This document shows, one piece after another, positions 27,106-34,585 of a DNA stretch of 64,000 nt. Within the stretch, counting starts at the first letter, position 1. Each line of letters starts with the position of its first letter. This DNA is from Zobellia barbeyronii (GTDB taxonomy: Bacteria; Bacteroidota; Bacteroidia; Flavobacteriales; Flavobacteriaceae): assembly GCF_018603515.1 (NCBI RefSeq), contig NZ_JACATN010000004.1, forward strand, positions 682,001 to 746,000, read 5' to 3'. The notes below the pieces were generated by a model that saw only the letters and a program-made list of their open reading frames with translations, was not told the origin of the DNA and searched no databases. Both the position numbers and the translations under genes were made by a program.

Positions 27106-27423
27106 ATGGCATTAGAAATAACAGACGCTACTTTTGACGAAGTAGTATTAAAAAGTGACAAACCAGTAGTAGTTGATTTTTGGGCAGCATGGTGTGGACC
27201 ATGTAGAATGGTAGGCCCTATCATTGAAGAGGTTAGTTCAGAATACGAAGGCAAAGCCGTTGTAGGTAAAGTAGATGTTGATGCAAATCAAGAATTTGCT
27301 GCTAAGTACGGTGTGCGTAACATTCCAACTGTATTGGTATTCAAAAACGGTGAGATTATTAACCGTCAGGTTGGAGTTTCTCCAAAGAAAGTATACACAG
27401 ACGCGATTGACGCAGCTTTATAA
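27106..27423 (+). CDS. trxA: Thioredoxin
   Basis: 105 residues, the standard thioredoxin length. The active site W-C30-G-P-C33 sits after V-V-V-D-F-W-A-A, and the cis-Pro is in R-N-I-P-T-V-L-V-F. It has no signal peptide, so it is the cytoplasmic disulfide reductase that serves ribonucleotide reductase and peroxiredoxins. It follows dnaE after 139 bp with its own promoter candidates and ends at a strong terminator. Confidence 0.96.
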   Translation: MALEITDATFDEVVLKSDKPVVVDFWAAWCGPCRMVGPIIEEVSSEYEGKAVVGKVDVDANQEFAAKYGVRNIPTVLVFKNGEIINRQVGVSPKKVYTDAIDAAL

Positions 27424-27454
27424 TAATGTTTTCCCTTGACAAAGGGAGCTATAG

Positions 27455-27484
27455 AAAAAATCCCGCTTTTAGTGGGATTTTTTT
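27455..27484. terminator. Terminator after trxA
   Basis: AAAAAATCCC / GGGATTTTTT stem with a 9-base loop and T-run. An ATG at its end (27485) is in frame with the next gene, but it overlaps the terminator, so I place that gene's start at 27545. Confidence 0.8.
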
Positions 27485-27544
27485 ATGCCCAAAACTGACG
27501 CTTCCCTCAATTTTAGTTTTAGGTTTAATGCCTATCTTAGTAAG

Positions 27545-28474
27545 ATGAACCTGCAATCCGAATTAAATAAAACTTCACTTTTCTCAAATTTAGAGCTTTT
27601 AGCCAACCAGGTAGTGGAAGGTTTTATTAGCGGCATACATAAAAGTCCGTTTCATGGATTTTCAGCGGAATTTGCAGAGCATAAGATTTATAACGATGGG
27701 GAAAGTACAAAGCACATAGACTGGAAGCTTTTTGCGAAGACTGATAAACTGTACACCAAAAGGTATGAGGAAGAGACCAATTTAAGGTGCCATATGATAC
27801 TGGATAGTTCAGCCTCTATGTATTACCCCGAAGTAAAGGATTTATCGGCCTCCAATTTAAATAAAATCGGTTTTGGAGTATTAGCCATTGCCGCCTTGAT
27901 GAACACCCTTAAAAGACAACGAGACGCCGTTGGCCTAAGTGTATATTCGGACAGCTATAACTTTTACTCTCCAGAAAAAGGAAGTGAAAGGCATCATCAA
28001 ATGCTATTAGCAAAATTGAGTGAAATTAGCTTGGACACTAAACCAGCCCAACAAACGGAAACTTATACCTATTTGCACCAAATAGCGGAAAACATAAAAA
28101 GAAGAAGCCTAATTTTTCTTTTTACGGATATGTTTCAAAATTCTGCAGATGATGAAAAAATATTTGATGCCCTCCGTCATTTGAAATATAACAAGCATGA
28201 AGTAGTACTATTCCACCTTTTAGACCGATCTACAGAGTTTCATTTTGATTTTGACAATACACCCAAACGTTTTTTAGATGTAGAGTCTGGCGAACATATA
28301 GATTTGTATTCCAGCAACATAAAAGAAGCTTACGAACGCAGTGTCACTTCTTATTTTGAAGATTTGAAACTAAAATGCGCCCAGTACAAGATTAAATATG
28401 TGGAGGTTGATATAAAGGGAGATTTCTCCAAAATACTCAACACCTATTTAGTGGAGCGAAAGAAATTTGTATAA
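27545..28474 (+). CDS. DUF58 domain protein (von Willebrand A-like fold)
   Basis: 309 residues from the ATG at 27545. The DUF58 core is clear: Y-N-D-G-E-S-T-K-H-I-D-W-K-L-F-A-K-T-D-K-L, then the metal-binding L-D-S-S-A-S-M of a von Willebrand A fold near residue 95. A second block (L-I-F-L-F-T-D-M-F) is in the middle. DUF58 proteins usually accompany MoxR ATPases and Bat proteins in aerotolerance or chaperone-like systems; neither neighbour is present here. No signal peptide. The function is not established. Confidence 0.85.
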   Translation: MNLQSELNKTSLFSNLELLANQVVEGFISGIHKSPFHGFSAEFAEHKIYNDGESTKHIDWKLFAKTDKLYTKRYEEETNLRCHMILDSSASMYYPEVKDLSASNLNKIGFGVLAIAALMNTLKRQRDAVGLSVYSDSYNFYSPEKGSERHHQMLLAKLSEISLDTKPAQQTETYTYLHQIAENIKRRSLIFLFTDMFQNSADDEKIFDALRHLKYNKHEVVLFHLLDRSTEFHFDFDNTPKRFLDVESGEHIDLYSSNIKEAYERSVTSYFEDLKLKCAQYKIKYVEVDIKGDFSKILNTYLVERKKFV

Positions 28475-28498
28475 TGATGAAATTTTTATCGAAAATTG

Positions 28499-28529
28499 TT
28501 TGCGCAATTGAAAATGCGGTGTATATTTG
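28499..28529 (+). promoter_or_regulatory. Promoter of tRNA-Asp
   Basis: TTTG (28499-28502), a 19-bp spacer and TATATTTG (28522-28529) match the Bacteroidota housekeeping promoter TTTG-N17/23-TAnnTTTG. The tRNA begins 17 bp after the -7 box. Confidence 0.75.
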
Positions 28530-28546
28530 CACTCGCTAAACGCCAC

Positions 28547-28620
28547 GGTCTGGTAGTTCAGTTGGTTAGAATACCTGCCTGTCACGCAGGGGGTCGCGGG
28601 TTCGAGTCCCGTCCAGACCG
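28547..28620 (+). tRNA. tRNA-Asp (anticodon GTC)
   Basis: A 74-base cloverleaf: acceptor stem GGTCTGG / CCAGACC with discriminator G, D-arm around AGTTCAGTTGGTTAGAAT, anticodon stem CCTGC / GCAGG with loop CTGTCAC (anticodon GTC), and T-arm with GGTTCGAGTCC. The 3' CCA is not encoded. A consensus promoter lies upstream and a terminator just downstream. Confidence 0.97.
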
Positions 28621-28622
28621 CG

Positions 28623-28655
28623 AAAAGCCTTCAACGCAAGTTGGAGGCTTTTTTA
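28623..28655 (+). terminator. Terminator after tRNA-Asp
   Basis: AAGCCTTCAAC-GCAA-GTTGGAGGCTT stem (one G-U pair) followed by TTTT, immediately after the tRNA. Confidence 0.8.
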
Positions 28656-28738
28656 GTTTTAGAATATTAGGAAATATTCACTTCTGCTACGCTAAAGCAC
28701 GCATCATTTTAATTACAACTAAGACCCACAACAAACCA

Positions 28739-29464
28739 TTAGTTATCTTCAAAAAAGAACTCATGAATTTCAATGAGACTGCTTCGTTTTATCTGCACCA
28801 AGTCTCTGGTTTCCTTTAAAAAAATTCCTAACGACCGCTCATTATATATAAACTTCATAGCATCTGAATAATCAACTACTACATACATATCTCCGGATAG
28901 CCTGTAAAAAGGTATGACAGCTTTATTTTTCACCTTTATCCCCCTATTCAGAATTTTACCTTGCGTCAACAGACCTTCCACTTTGTTTTCATTTTTTTCA
29001 TCGGATGCTGTTTTCACATAGGCGACCATCATCTTAACCCATTCCGTTCTGTCTATTAGAAACCATTTTACTTTTGTAAAATCTATACCATATTCATTAA
29101 TCCATCCATGACTAGTAAAACCAAGTAAGACTTGCTTTCTACCATTCAATTCAGGCTGATCCATTGGCATAAATTCCTGGATTTTAAATGTAATTAAAGA
29201 AGCAGAAGACATGTCTTTTAATTTTTTACCATCAAAATCCAATGTTTTCAATGAAAAACTGGTCATTCTAGGATTATTTGCCAACAACCATTCTGTAGCA
29301 GTTAACTCCGCTCTTTCCTTCATCTGTTCCACCGCAGCCACACTTGCTCCAATAGCAACCAATGCTCCCACTGCTCCCGCAACAACAGCTCCATCGTTTT
29401 GGGCATTCACATATTTCGGAAATGATAATAGTAAAACAATCAACAGTATAGTTAAGTTTTTCAT
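28739..29464 (-). CDS. Hypothetical secreted or envelope protein with glycine-zipper-like segment
   Basis: 241 residues from the ATG at 29464 (another ATG at 29470 gives two more). A signal peptide ends at V-N-A-Q. The mature start is a small-residue hydrophobic stretch (D-G-A-V-V-A-G-A-V-G-A-L-V-A-I-G) resembling glycine-zipper membrane segments. The remaining ~190 residues are soluble-looking, with W-L-L-A-N-N-P-R near the start and a C-terminus ending in F-F-F-E-D-N. I do not recognise the family. It is a single gene between tRNA-Asp and the two-component operon. Confidence 0.7.
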   Translation of the reverse strand: MKNLTILLIVLLLSFPKYVNAQNDGAVVAGAVGALVAIGASVAAVEQMKERAELTATEWLLANNPRMTSFSLKTLDFDGKKLKDMSSASLITFKIQEFMPMDQPELNGRKQVLLGFTSHGWINEYGIDFTKVKWFLIDRTEWVKMMVAYVKTASDEKNENKVEGLLTQGKILNRGIKVKNKAVIPFYRLSGDMYVVVDYSDAMKFIYNERSLGIFLKETRDLVQIKRSSLIEIHEFFFEDN

Positions 29465-29833
29465 GCACATAATTTATCAGTGGTTAGTATGGATATTATC
29501 GAAGTAATATTAAAGACCAAGCCCGCAAAATTCAATGTTCCCCCAAACATCTCTTTAACAGGCCGGTCTATATCTTAATTAAATTTAATATTGAGTAGAA
29601 TACTTTTTAATACACCACGTACAGACATTAGATTGAACAGAGATTTTTTTGACTATAACAATTGCTAATTGATCCATAGCCTGAAACCCTAAACCTGCCT
29701 TGTCAATTCTAAAAGCAAGCAAATTGAAGTCTAGTATGCATATCATCAACTCCATTGAGTTGTGCTGTGTGAGTAACATAGTATTTGGTCATCTATTAGT
29801 TTGGTTAGACCAAAACTACCACCATAAAAAGAC
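29465..29833. other. Intergenic stretch without a recognised gene
   Basis: About 370 bp between the hypothetical gene and the terminator of the two-component operon. A 64-codon minus-strand frame (29585-29779) has no family signal or good ribosome-binding context, so I do not call it. Confidence 0.5.
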
Positions 29834-29863
29834 AACCCCTTACAGATATCCGTAAGGGGTTTA
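29834..29863 (-). terminator. Terminator of the kinase-regulator operon
   Basis: AACCCCTTAC / GTAAGGGGTT stem with an 8-base loop; on the minus strand it is followed by GTCTTTTT. It lies 40 bp after the response-regulator stop. Confidence 0.7.
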
Positions 29864-29902
29864 AGTTTTAAAATAATAATGTAAAGACGGGAAGCTAAAA
29901 CC

Positions 29903-30568
29903 TTAGATTCTACCTTGCTTAATTAACTTGGCAATAAGGTGATGTGTGTTTTTAGCCCCAAAGGCATCAAACAAACGGCTTACTTTTTTATCAATAGTAC
30001 TTTCGCTATTTGGAGATATATTCTGATTCTTTAGCTTTTCAGAGATTTCCTTTTTAGTTAAACCTTCGGCTAAATCTTGTAAAATTAAAAGATCATACTT
30101 ATCTAGCTCAAAAACCGAGTTGCTACTGTTCAGGTTAATCTGGGGAGATACATAAGTTCTATTTTGGTAAACTTCTTGTATAGCAATAATCAACTCATTA
30201 AGCCCATTACGACCTTTACAGACGTAGCCGTTTATTTTTTGATCTGTAAAAAGCGGATTAATTTGGGTTGGATCATCTATCATAGAATTTACAATAACTT
30301 TGATATCCGGATCCACCTGCCTTACTGCTTCAATAAGAGCCTGGCCTGAAGTTAGCCTACGAGCTACAGGGCCTTCTTTAAATGATAAATCGGTTACTAA
30401 TAAGTCATAGGGTTCTTTATTAAGAAAAGCCACCTTAAACCTATTAAAGGCTTTATCGCAATAAAGTTCTTCTTGAATATCTTCTACCTCCATCCTATTT
30501 TCCAAGGCATTTACAATGCCTTTATTGGTGTCTTGAAAGTCTTCTGCTATCAGTATTTTTTTGAACAT
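29903..30568 (-). CDS. Response regulator, NarL/LuxR-type
   Basis: 221 residues from the ATG at 30568 (M-F-K-K-I-L-I-A-E-D); a GTG three codons upstream is possible. The receiver domain (~1-125) has the acidic pair E-D, phospho-acceptor D60 (L-L-V-T-D-L-S-F) and the conserved Lys in Y-V-C-K-G. The C-terminal helix-turn-helix (~155-221) reads L-A-E-G-L-T-K-K-E-I-S-E-K-L, then S-T-I-D-K-K-V-S-R-L. The gene starts 12 bp after the kinase stop, so the two form an operon and a cognate pair. Targets are unknown. Confidence 0.88.
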   Translation of the reverse strand: MFKKILIAEDFQDTNKGIVNALENRMEVEDIQEELYCDKAFNRFKVAFLNKEPYDLLVTDLSFKEGPVARRLTSGQALIEAVRQVDPDIKVIVNSMIDDPTQINPLFTDQKINGYVCKGRNGLNELIIAIQEVYQNRTYVSPQINLNSSNSVFELDKYDLLILQDLAEGLTKKEISEKLKNQNISPNSESTIDKKVSRLFDAFGAKNTHHLIAKLIKQGRI

Positions 30569-30580
30569 AGTCTGCACTAT

Positions 30581-32521
30581 TTAATTCGGTATTTCAATTT
30601 GAGCTTTAAAACCATCGCCCTTCTCTGAATCAAAAGTAAGACTTCCGTTAATTGCTAGAATACGCTTTTCTGTATTCCACAAACCATTTTTATTATTCAA
30701 GCTGCTTTTTGTAGCTCCATTACCGTTATCTGTGTAGTTAATTTTCAACTTTGTCTTAGTCCGTTCAAAACGGATTGACACAACAGATGCAGCACTATGT
30801 TTCTGCATATTTATCATGAGCTCTTGCAGCACCTTGTACAAGGTTTTCTTAGTAATATCGGACAAAATCAACCAATCTATGTCTGCACTACCAGTCACTA
30901 TTAATTGTGTGTTTTTACAATAGCTACTTAGCATACCAAAAAGAACTTCTTTAAATTTTGGCCCGGTATCTACGTCATTAATTTTTCTAGAAAAATCTCT
31001 ACTTTGATTGTAGAGATCATCAACAACATTTAACACATCTGTGTTATCCGAACCATTTTGAAGCAATACCATAGCATGGTTAAGCTTACCAGCAAAGTCG
31101 TCATGCAATTTTCTGGACAGCTCAGCTTCCGTTTCATAAATTGCTTCCATTTTTGCCGTTCTATTCTCCTGTTTTAATCGCCTAGCCCTTTGAATTGAGA
31201 AAAACGCTGCGAAAGCAGAAATAAACAAAATCAATGCTAAACCTGTATAGGATATTATTTTTTGATTACGCTCCTTTACAATCTCCAATTGGTGCTCTAC
31301 GTTTTCTTTTTCCAAATTAAGTATAGATTCTTGCTTTAACTTATCATCATATCTGTATTTGGCAAATTGGGTTTTTACTTTTAATTCTTGATCATAAATA
31401 CTATCCTGCAAAAACACATACCTATTTCTTATTTCAATATTTAAAGGCGATAATTGCATCACAAATTTTAAGGCATCCTTTTCTGCACGAGGTATTTTTA
31501 AACTTTTAGATAATTGGATAACCGAATCAAAATATGCCCTGGCAATTCTAGGGTTGTCATTACTATAAAATTCTCCTAAATGCGTGTAACTGGCGATTTT
31601 ACCTCTTTTATCTTTTTTCTGAACCCTTATTTTTAACAGCTGCTCAAACTCATTACTTTTAATAGACGCCCCAGACAACCACTTTGCATATGCCAGATTA
31701 TCCAAGACTCTTGCATACTCCTTTGGGTTCTTGGAAATCGCAGAATCTTTACTAATATCAACTAGCAGCGTAACAGCCTTATCAAACTCCTTATTATCAA
31801 TATAATTAGCCGCTAGGTTATTCTCATAAATTAGCTTGTCAGTTTTGGATTCTGTTGTGTAGATAGCCTGCTGGTAATAGTCAATTGCATCAGAAAAGTT
31901 GAGTAACTTCCTATGGTTCGTAGCCAAAGTATTGTAACAATTTGCTCTTTTCTCAGGATTCTTTAAAAAAATTAAAGCATCAGTAAGCGTCTCTTTACTG
32001 CCAAAAAAGTCATTATTGTTCTTTTGAATAATACCTATATTCATTAGGTTTTCACCAACTAAACTACTGTCTTTAACTCTCATGAAATATTCTTTTGACA
32101 AAGAATAGTTTTCAATAGCCTTGTTATAATCGTGTTCTATTTCTGCAAAATAATACCCCATTAAGTAATACTGTTCTGCCAATACAGACGCTTTATCTAC
32201 ATTCAAGGAATTACTTAGCAGCAAATCATTATAGAAAAGCAGGCTATCATACTCTTTGGAAATTAAATGAAGCAGATTCTTCTGATAAAGCACTTGCCCA
32301 TAAAGACTATCCTTGATGGATTTTTTAATCTTCTGATATGATTTTAGAGCGGTTTTATTCCTATCTATTAAAGAAAGAGATTTATCTTTAGAGAGGTTAT
32401 AGTAGAACAGCGTACTGTCCAAAATCTCACCAGACTGTACCATGCCCTGGTCATTCCGAGATGTACAGGATGCCATTAAACAGCAAAAAACTAAAAACAA
32501 AAACTTATTCAAAAGCAACAA
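30581..32521 (-). CDS. TPR-containing sensor histidine kinase, lipoprotein-type N-terminus, TTG start
   Basis: 646 residues. No ATG is available upstream before a stop, so the start is TTG (32521 or the next codon). The N-terminus is a lipobox-like signal (C-L-M-A-S-C). Residues ~80-390 are tetratricopeptide-like helices in the periplasm (Y-Y-F-A-E-I-E-H-D-Y-N-K-A-I-E-N-Y). One membrane span (~430-450) leads to a cytoplasmic HisKA_3-type dimerisation segment with phospho-acceptor H473 (R-K-L-H-D-D-F-A-G-K-L) and an HATPase domain (N-M-Q-K-H-S, D-N-G-N-G, N-G-L-W-N). It probably pairs with the regulator downstream. Such kinases are common in Flavobacteriia; the signal is not known. Confidence 0.87.
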   Translation of the reverse strand: MLLLNKFLFLVFCCLMASCTSRNDQGMVQSGEILDSTLFYYNLSKDKSLSLIDRNKTALKSYQKIKKSIKDSLYGQVLYQKNLLHLISKEYDSLLFYNDLLLSNSLNVDKASVLAEQYYLMGYYFAEIEHDYNKAIENYSLSKEYFMRVKDSSLVGENLMNIGIIQKNNNDFFGSKETLTDALIFLKNPEKRANCYNTLATNHRKLLNFSDAIDYYQQAIYTTESKTDKLIYENNLAANYIDNKEFDKAVTLLVDISKDSAISKNPKEYARVLDNLAYAKWLSGASIKSNEFEQLLKIRVQKKDKRGKIASYTHLGEFYSNDNPRIARAYFDSVIQLSKSLKIPRAEKDALKFVMQLSPLNIEIRNRYVFLQDSIYDQELKVKTQFAKYRYDDKLKQESILNLEKENVEHQLEIVKERNQKIISYTGLALILFISAFAAFFSIQRARRLKQENRTAKMEAIYETEAELSRKLHDDFAGKLNHAMVLLQNGSDNTDVLNVVDDLYNQSRDFSRKINDVDTGPKFKEVLFGMLSSYCKNTQLIVTGSADIDWLILSDITKKTLYKVLQELMINMQKHSAASVVSIRFERTKTKLKINYTDNGNGATKSSLNNKNGLWNTEKRILAINGSLTFDSEKGDGFKAQIEIPN

Positions 32522-32539
32522 TGGGTGTGAGGTTTAATT

Positions 32540-32566
32540 AAAAAAAGCCATACTATATAGTATGGC
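32540..32566 (-). terminator. Terminator downstream of the NUDIX-like regulator
   Basis: A perfect 20-base palindrome GCCATACTATATAGTATGGC (32547-32566), followed on the minus strand by seven T (32540-32546). It lies 106 bp after the regulator stop and just upstream of the kinase gene. Confidence 0.75.
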
Positions 32567-32672
32567 TCAAATTAGTAAAATAAATCCGCTTACTTGCTTG
32601 CTGTTATGTACAAATACTTTTATTCTAAACACAAATTAATCCAACCTAATATTTTAGCGAATAAGCACAACC

Positions 32673-33410
32673 CTAAATACTAATTAGATAATTTTTAGTA
32701 AACATTTTCTCATATATATCCTTGCTGAACATATATAATTGTGCCGGCTTTTTTGAAACACCTACTTGCTTTTCATCTAAGGCAATAATATATTTTTTAT
32801 TAATCAATTTTCTTCTAAAGTTTCGGTTATCAATTTCAATCCCTAGAATAGATTCATACAAATCCTGCACATCATTTATTGTAAATTTTACCGGTAACAG
32901 CTCAAAAGTAATAGGCTCTGATAAACATTTTATTTTTAGATCTTCATAAGCTTCCATTATAATTTTTTCGTGATCAAATCCTAATTTCGGCAGCTCTCTG
33001 ATGGGAAACCATTTCGCCTCATACCTTTTACTTCCCACACCCACATCCTCTGTTTTTAGCAAAAAGTAGTATGCAATAGTAAATGTTCTAGAACTAAATT
33101 TCTTGTTCTTTATCCAAATCTGGTCCGTCTCACTCATTAAGCGGCTTGGAGAACCAAAGGCTTTGAATTGTTTCTTATACAAATCCGTTAATCCCGTTAA
33201 CTCTTTCAAAACCCGAGTAGAGGCTTCATCTAGAGTTTCATGCTCATACACATGATAACCCGTTAGCACATAATCATCTACCAAAATATCTGACCCTATT
33301 TCAGATTCCAAGTAGCGTTTGATCAATAAAACGTTTAATGATTTTTTATTTGTGTCATACCCAAACACAACACAATCTACTGATATATTAGAAATTACCT
33401 CAAGCTCCAT
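32673..33410 (-). CDS. NUDIX-like transcriptional regulator (NrtR/AraR-type), regulator 1 of the polyol locus
   Basis: 245 residues from the ATG at 33410; a longer frame from 33488 runs through an AT-rich operator region and is rejected. Residues ~1-145 have the NUDIX fold, but the NUDIX box is decayed: T-L-D-E-A-S-T-R-V-L-K-E-L-T-G-L lacks the paired Glu of the R-E-x-x-E-E core, so hydrolysis is unlikely. The C-terminal part (~160-245) is a winged-helix-like domain, with F-T-I-N-D-V-Q-D-L-Y and N-R-N-F-R-R-K-L. This is the layout of NrtR/AraR-type regulators, which bind a sugar or nucleotide in the NUDIX fold. It diverges from the transport operon across a region with two matched palindromes, so it probably controls that operon and itself. 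A paralogue lies at 42241. Confidence 0.82.
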   Translation of the reverse strand: MELEVISNISVDCVVFGYDTNKKSLNVLLIKRYLESEIGSDILVDDYVLTGYHVYEHETLDEASTRVLKELTGLTDLYKKQFKAFGSPSRLMSETDQIWIKNKKFSSRTFTIAYYFLLKTEDVGVGSKRYEAKWFPIRELPKLGFDHEKIIMEAYEDLKIKCLSEPITFELLPVKFTINDVQDLYESILGIEIDNRNFRRKLINKKYIIALDEKQVGVSKKPAQLYMFSKDIYEKMFTKNYLISI

Positions 33411-33461
33411 AGACCAATATTTTGAATAAAAATAGATAAATATTACGTTAATATACAAATT

Positions 33462-33480
33462 AAACGTTTTAAATACGTTT
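33462..33480. promoter_or_regulatory. Palindromic operator candidate A (AAACGT-N7-ACGTTT)
   Basis: AAACGT TTTAAAT ACGTTT, a perfect 6-bp inverted repeat with a 7-bp spacer, 52 bp upstream of the regulator 1 start. The same arms and spacing recur at 33614-33632 near the divergent operon. I saw no third copy near the neighbouring genes. Confidence 0.65.
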
Positions 33481-33514
33481 TTTAACATATTTCAATATTC
33501 TTAATGTTCATGGT

Positions 33515-33577
33515 AGTTATAAGGTAAAATAGCACAGTTTTAGGGTAAAATATGATAGTTATAATGTTAATTTATTT
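33515..33577. repeat. Three 21-bp tandem repeats between the divergent genes
   Basis: Three consecutive 21-bp units, each starting AGTT: 33515-33535, 33536-33556 and 33557-33577. The core GGTAAAAT sits at the same place in the first two and is TGTTAATT in the third. A 21-bp period is two helical turns, so a protein array on one DNA face is plausible. Confidence 0.6.
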
Positions 33578-33632
33578 GGCAATTCGGAAAATATAATATT
33601 CTTTTGCCTTAGCAAACGTTCATATGACGTTT
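33575..33632 (+). promoter_or_regulatory. Promoter candidate and palindromic operator B of the polyol operon
   Basis: A TTTG (33575-33578) lies about 18-20 bp before the imperfect -7-like TATTCTTTTG (33597-33606). Just downstream, at 33614-33632, is the second perfect AAACGT-N7-ACGTTT palindrome (spacer TCATATG), placed between promoter and ATG (33664). A repressor there would block transcription. Confidence 0.55.
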
Positions 33633-33663
33633 ATTAATTAACTAACTCAACAAACTTAAAATC

Positions 33664-34545
33664 ATGAGACTATTACTTTTAAACGCTAAAAGAGCAACTA
33701 GTTGTGTTTCAGGCAAATCACAGAAATTACGTAACTTAAGTTTCAGGATTACTCTATTTTGCTCTTTACTACTAAGCCTAACCTTAGCCTCGGCTCAAGA
33801 TGACATGGAAAAAGAAGATGACTACAAGCCATTTAACGCCGGTGGGCATTTAAAAAACATGCATATTTGGCACGGGTTTGTAGTACACCCAGGAGCAATG
33901 TTCGCCACCAATCTAGAATACAACTCAAGAAATGAAAAATTTACTTTTGGTGTATGGGGTGGAGCTGGTCTAACTACTGTTGACGTAATCAATAAAAATA
34001 CAGGTGAAGCCGCAAGCGCACACTATCAAGAATTTTCAATCTACACCGTTTATCGTTTTTCTGATAAATTTTTCGCGGAGGCAGTAACTCACAATAATTA
34101 CACAGGCGTTGAAGAAAGAGGAGATAAGCTTCGTTACTGGAGCTATGATAAAACCCAAGGATACAATTTTGTAGATATCAACTTTGGATACAATGTTACT
34201 CCTAATACTCTACTTTATCTAGCTACCATCGTGGCTGGTGGCTCTGGAGATTACGAAACACAGGCTGATGGTTCTCTTAAAGATTCTTGGACACATTACT
34301 TTGAAATTAAAAGTAAAGTTTGGGAAAAAGATGATTATAAACTTTCTCTTTTTGCGGGAGGAGCATGGTCATTCTTAACAGACAAAACTTTTTATACCGA
34401 AGACAAAGGGAATGTCATTAATGTAGGTATGGCCCTAAGTAAAACCGTTAACATTGGCAACTACAAAATGCCAGTAGAGGTTACCGCCATGTGGAATCCT
34501 GAGAAGCAAAAAACAGTCTTATCATTAGACCTTACCTTATTTTAA
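33664..34545 (+). CDS. Outer-membrane beta-barrel protein, first gene of the polyol operon
   Basis: 293 residues. A long basic N-region and hydrophobic core end at L-A-S-A-Q, a signal peptide. The mature protein shows alternating short strands with aromatic girdles (W-G-G-A-G-L, I-Y-T-V-Y-R-F, F-V-D-I-N-F-G-Y) and ends in L-D-L-T-L-F, a terminal Phe typical of outer-membrane barrels. About 12 strands are plausible from length. I do not recognise the family. Its place as first gene before a sugar ABC importer suggests a channel that lets the polyol cross the outer membrane (inference). The next gene starts 40 bp downstream. Confidence 0.7.
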   Translation: MRLLLLNAKRATSCVSGKSQKLRNLSFRITLFCSLLLSLTLASAQDDMEKEDDYKPFNAGGHLKNMHIWHGFVVHPGAMFATNLEYNSRNEKFTFGVWGGAGLTTVDVINKNTGEAASAHYQEFSIYTVYRFSDKFFAEAVTHNNYTGVEERGDKLRYWSYDKTQGYNFVDINFGYNVTPNTLLYLATIVAGGSGDYETQADGSLKDSWTHYFEIKSKVWEKDDYKLSLFAGGAWSFLTDKTFYTEDKGNVINVGMALSKTVNIGNYKMPVEVTAMWNPEKQKTVLSLDLTLF

Positions 34546-34585
34546 AAGAGCAACTAAAAATAAATAACCACAAATACTATTGAAT

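Noticed and set aside
27485-27544. Upstream start of the DUF58 gene
   Set aside because: The ATG overlaps the T-run of the trxA terminator and adds residues not expected in the family.
28496-28819. 107-codon plus-strand frame over the tRNA
   Set aside because: It covers tRNA-Asp and its terminator, so it cannot be a real gene.
29585-29779. 64-codon minus-strand frame
   Set aside because: No family signal, no ribosome-binding context and odd composition; likely chance.
33411-33488. N-terminal extension of the NUDIX-like regulator 1 to an upstream Met
   Set aside because: The extension is hydrophobic AT-rich translation of the operator region and covers palindrome A; the paralogue at 42241 starts at the equivalent of the ATG at 33410.
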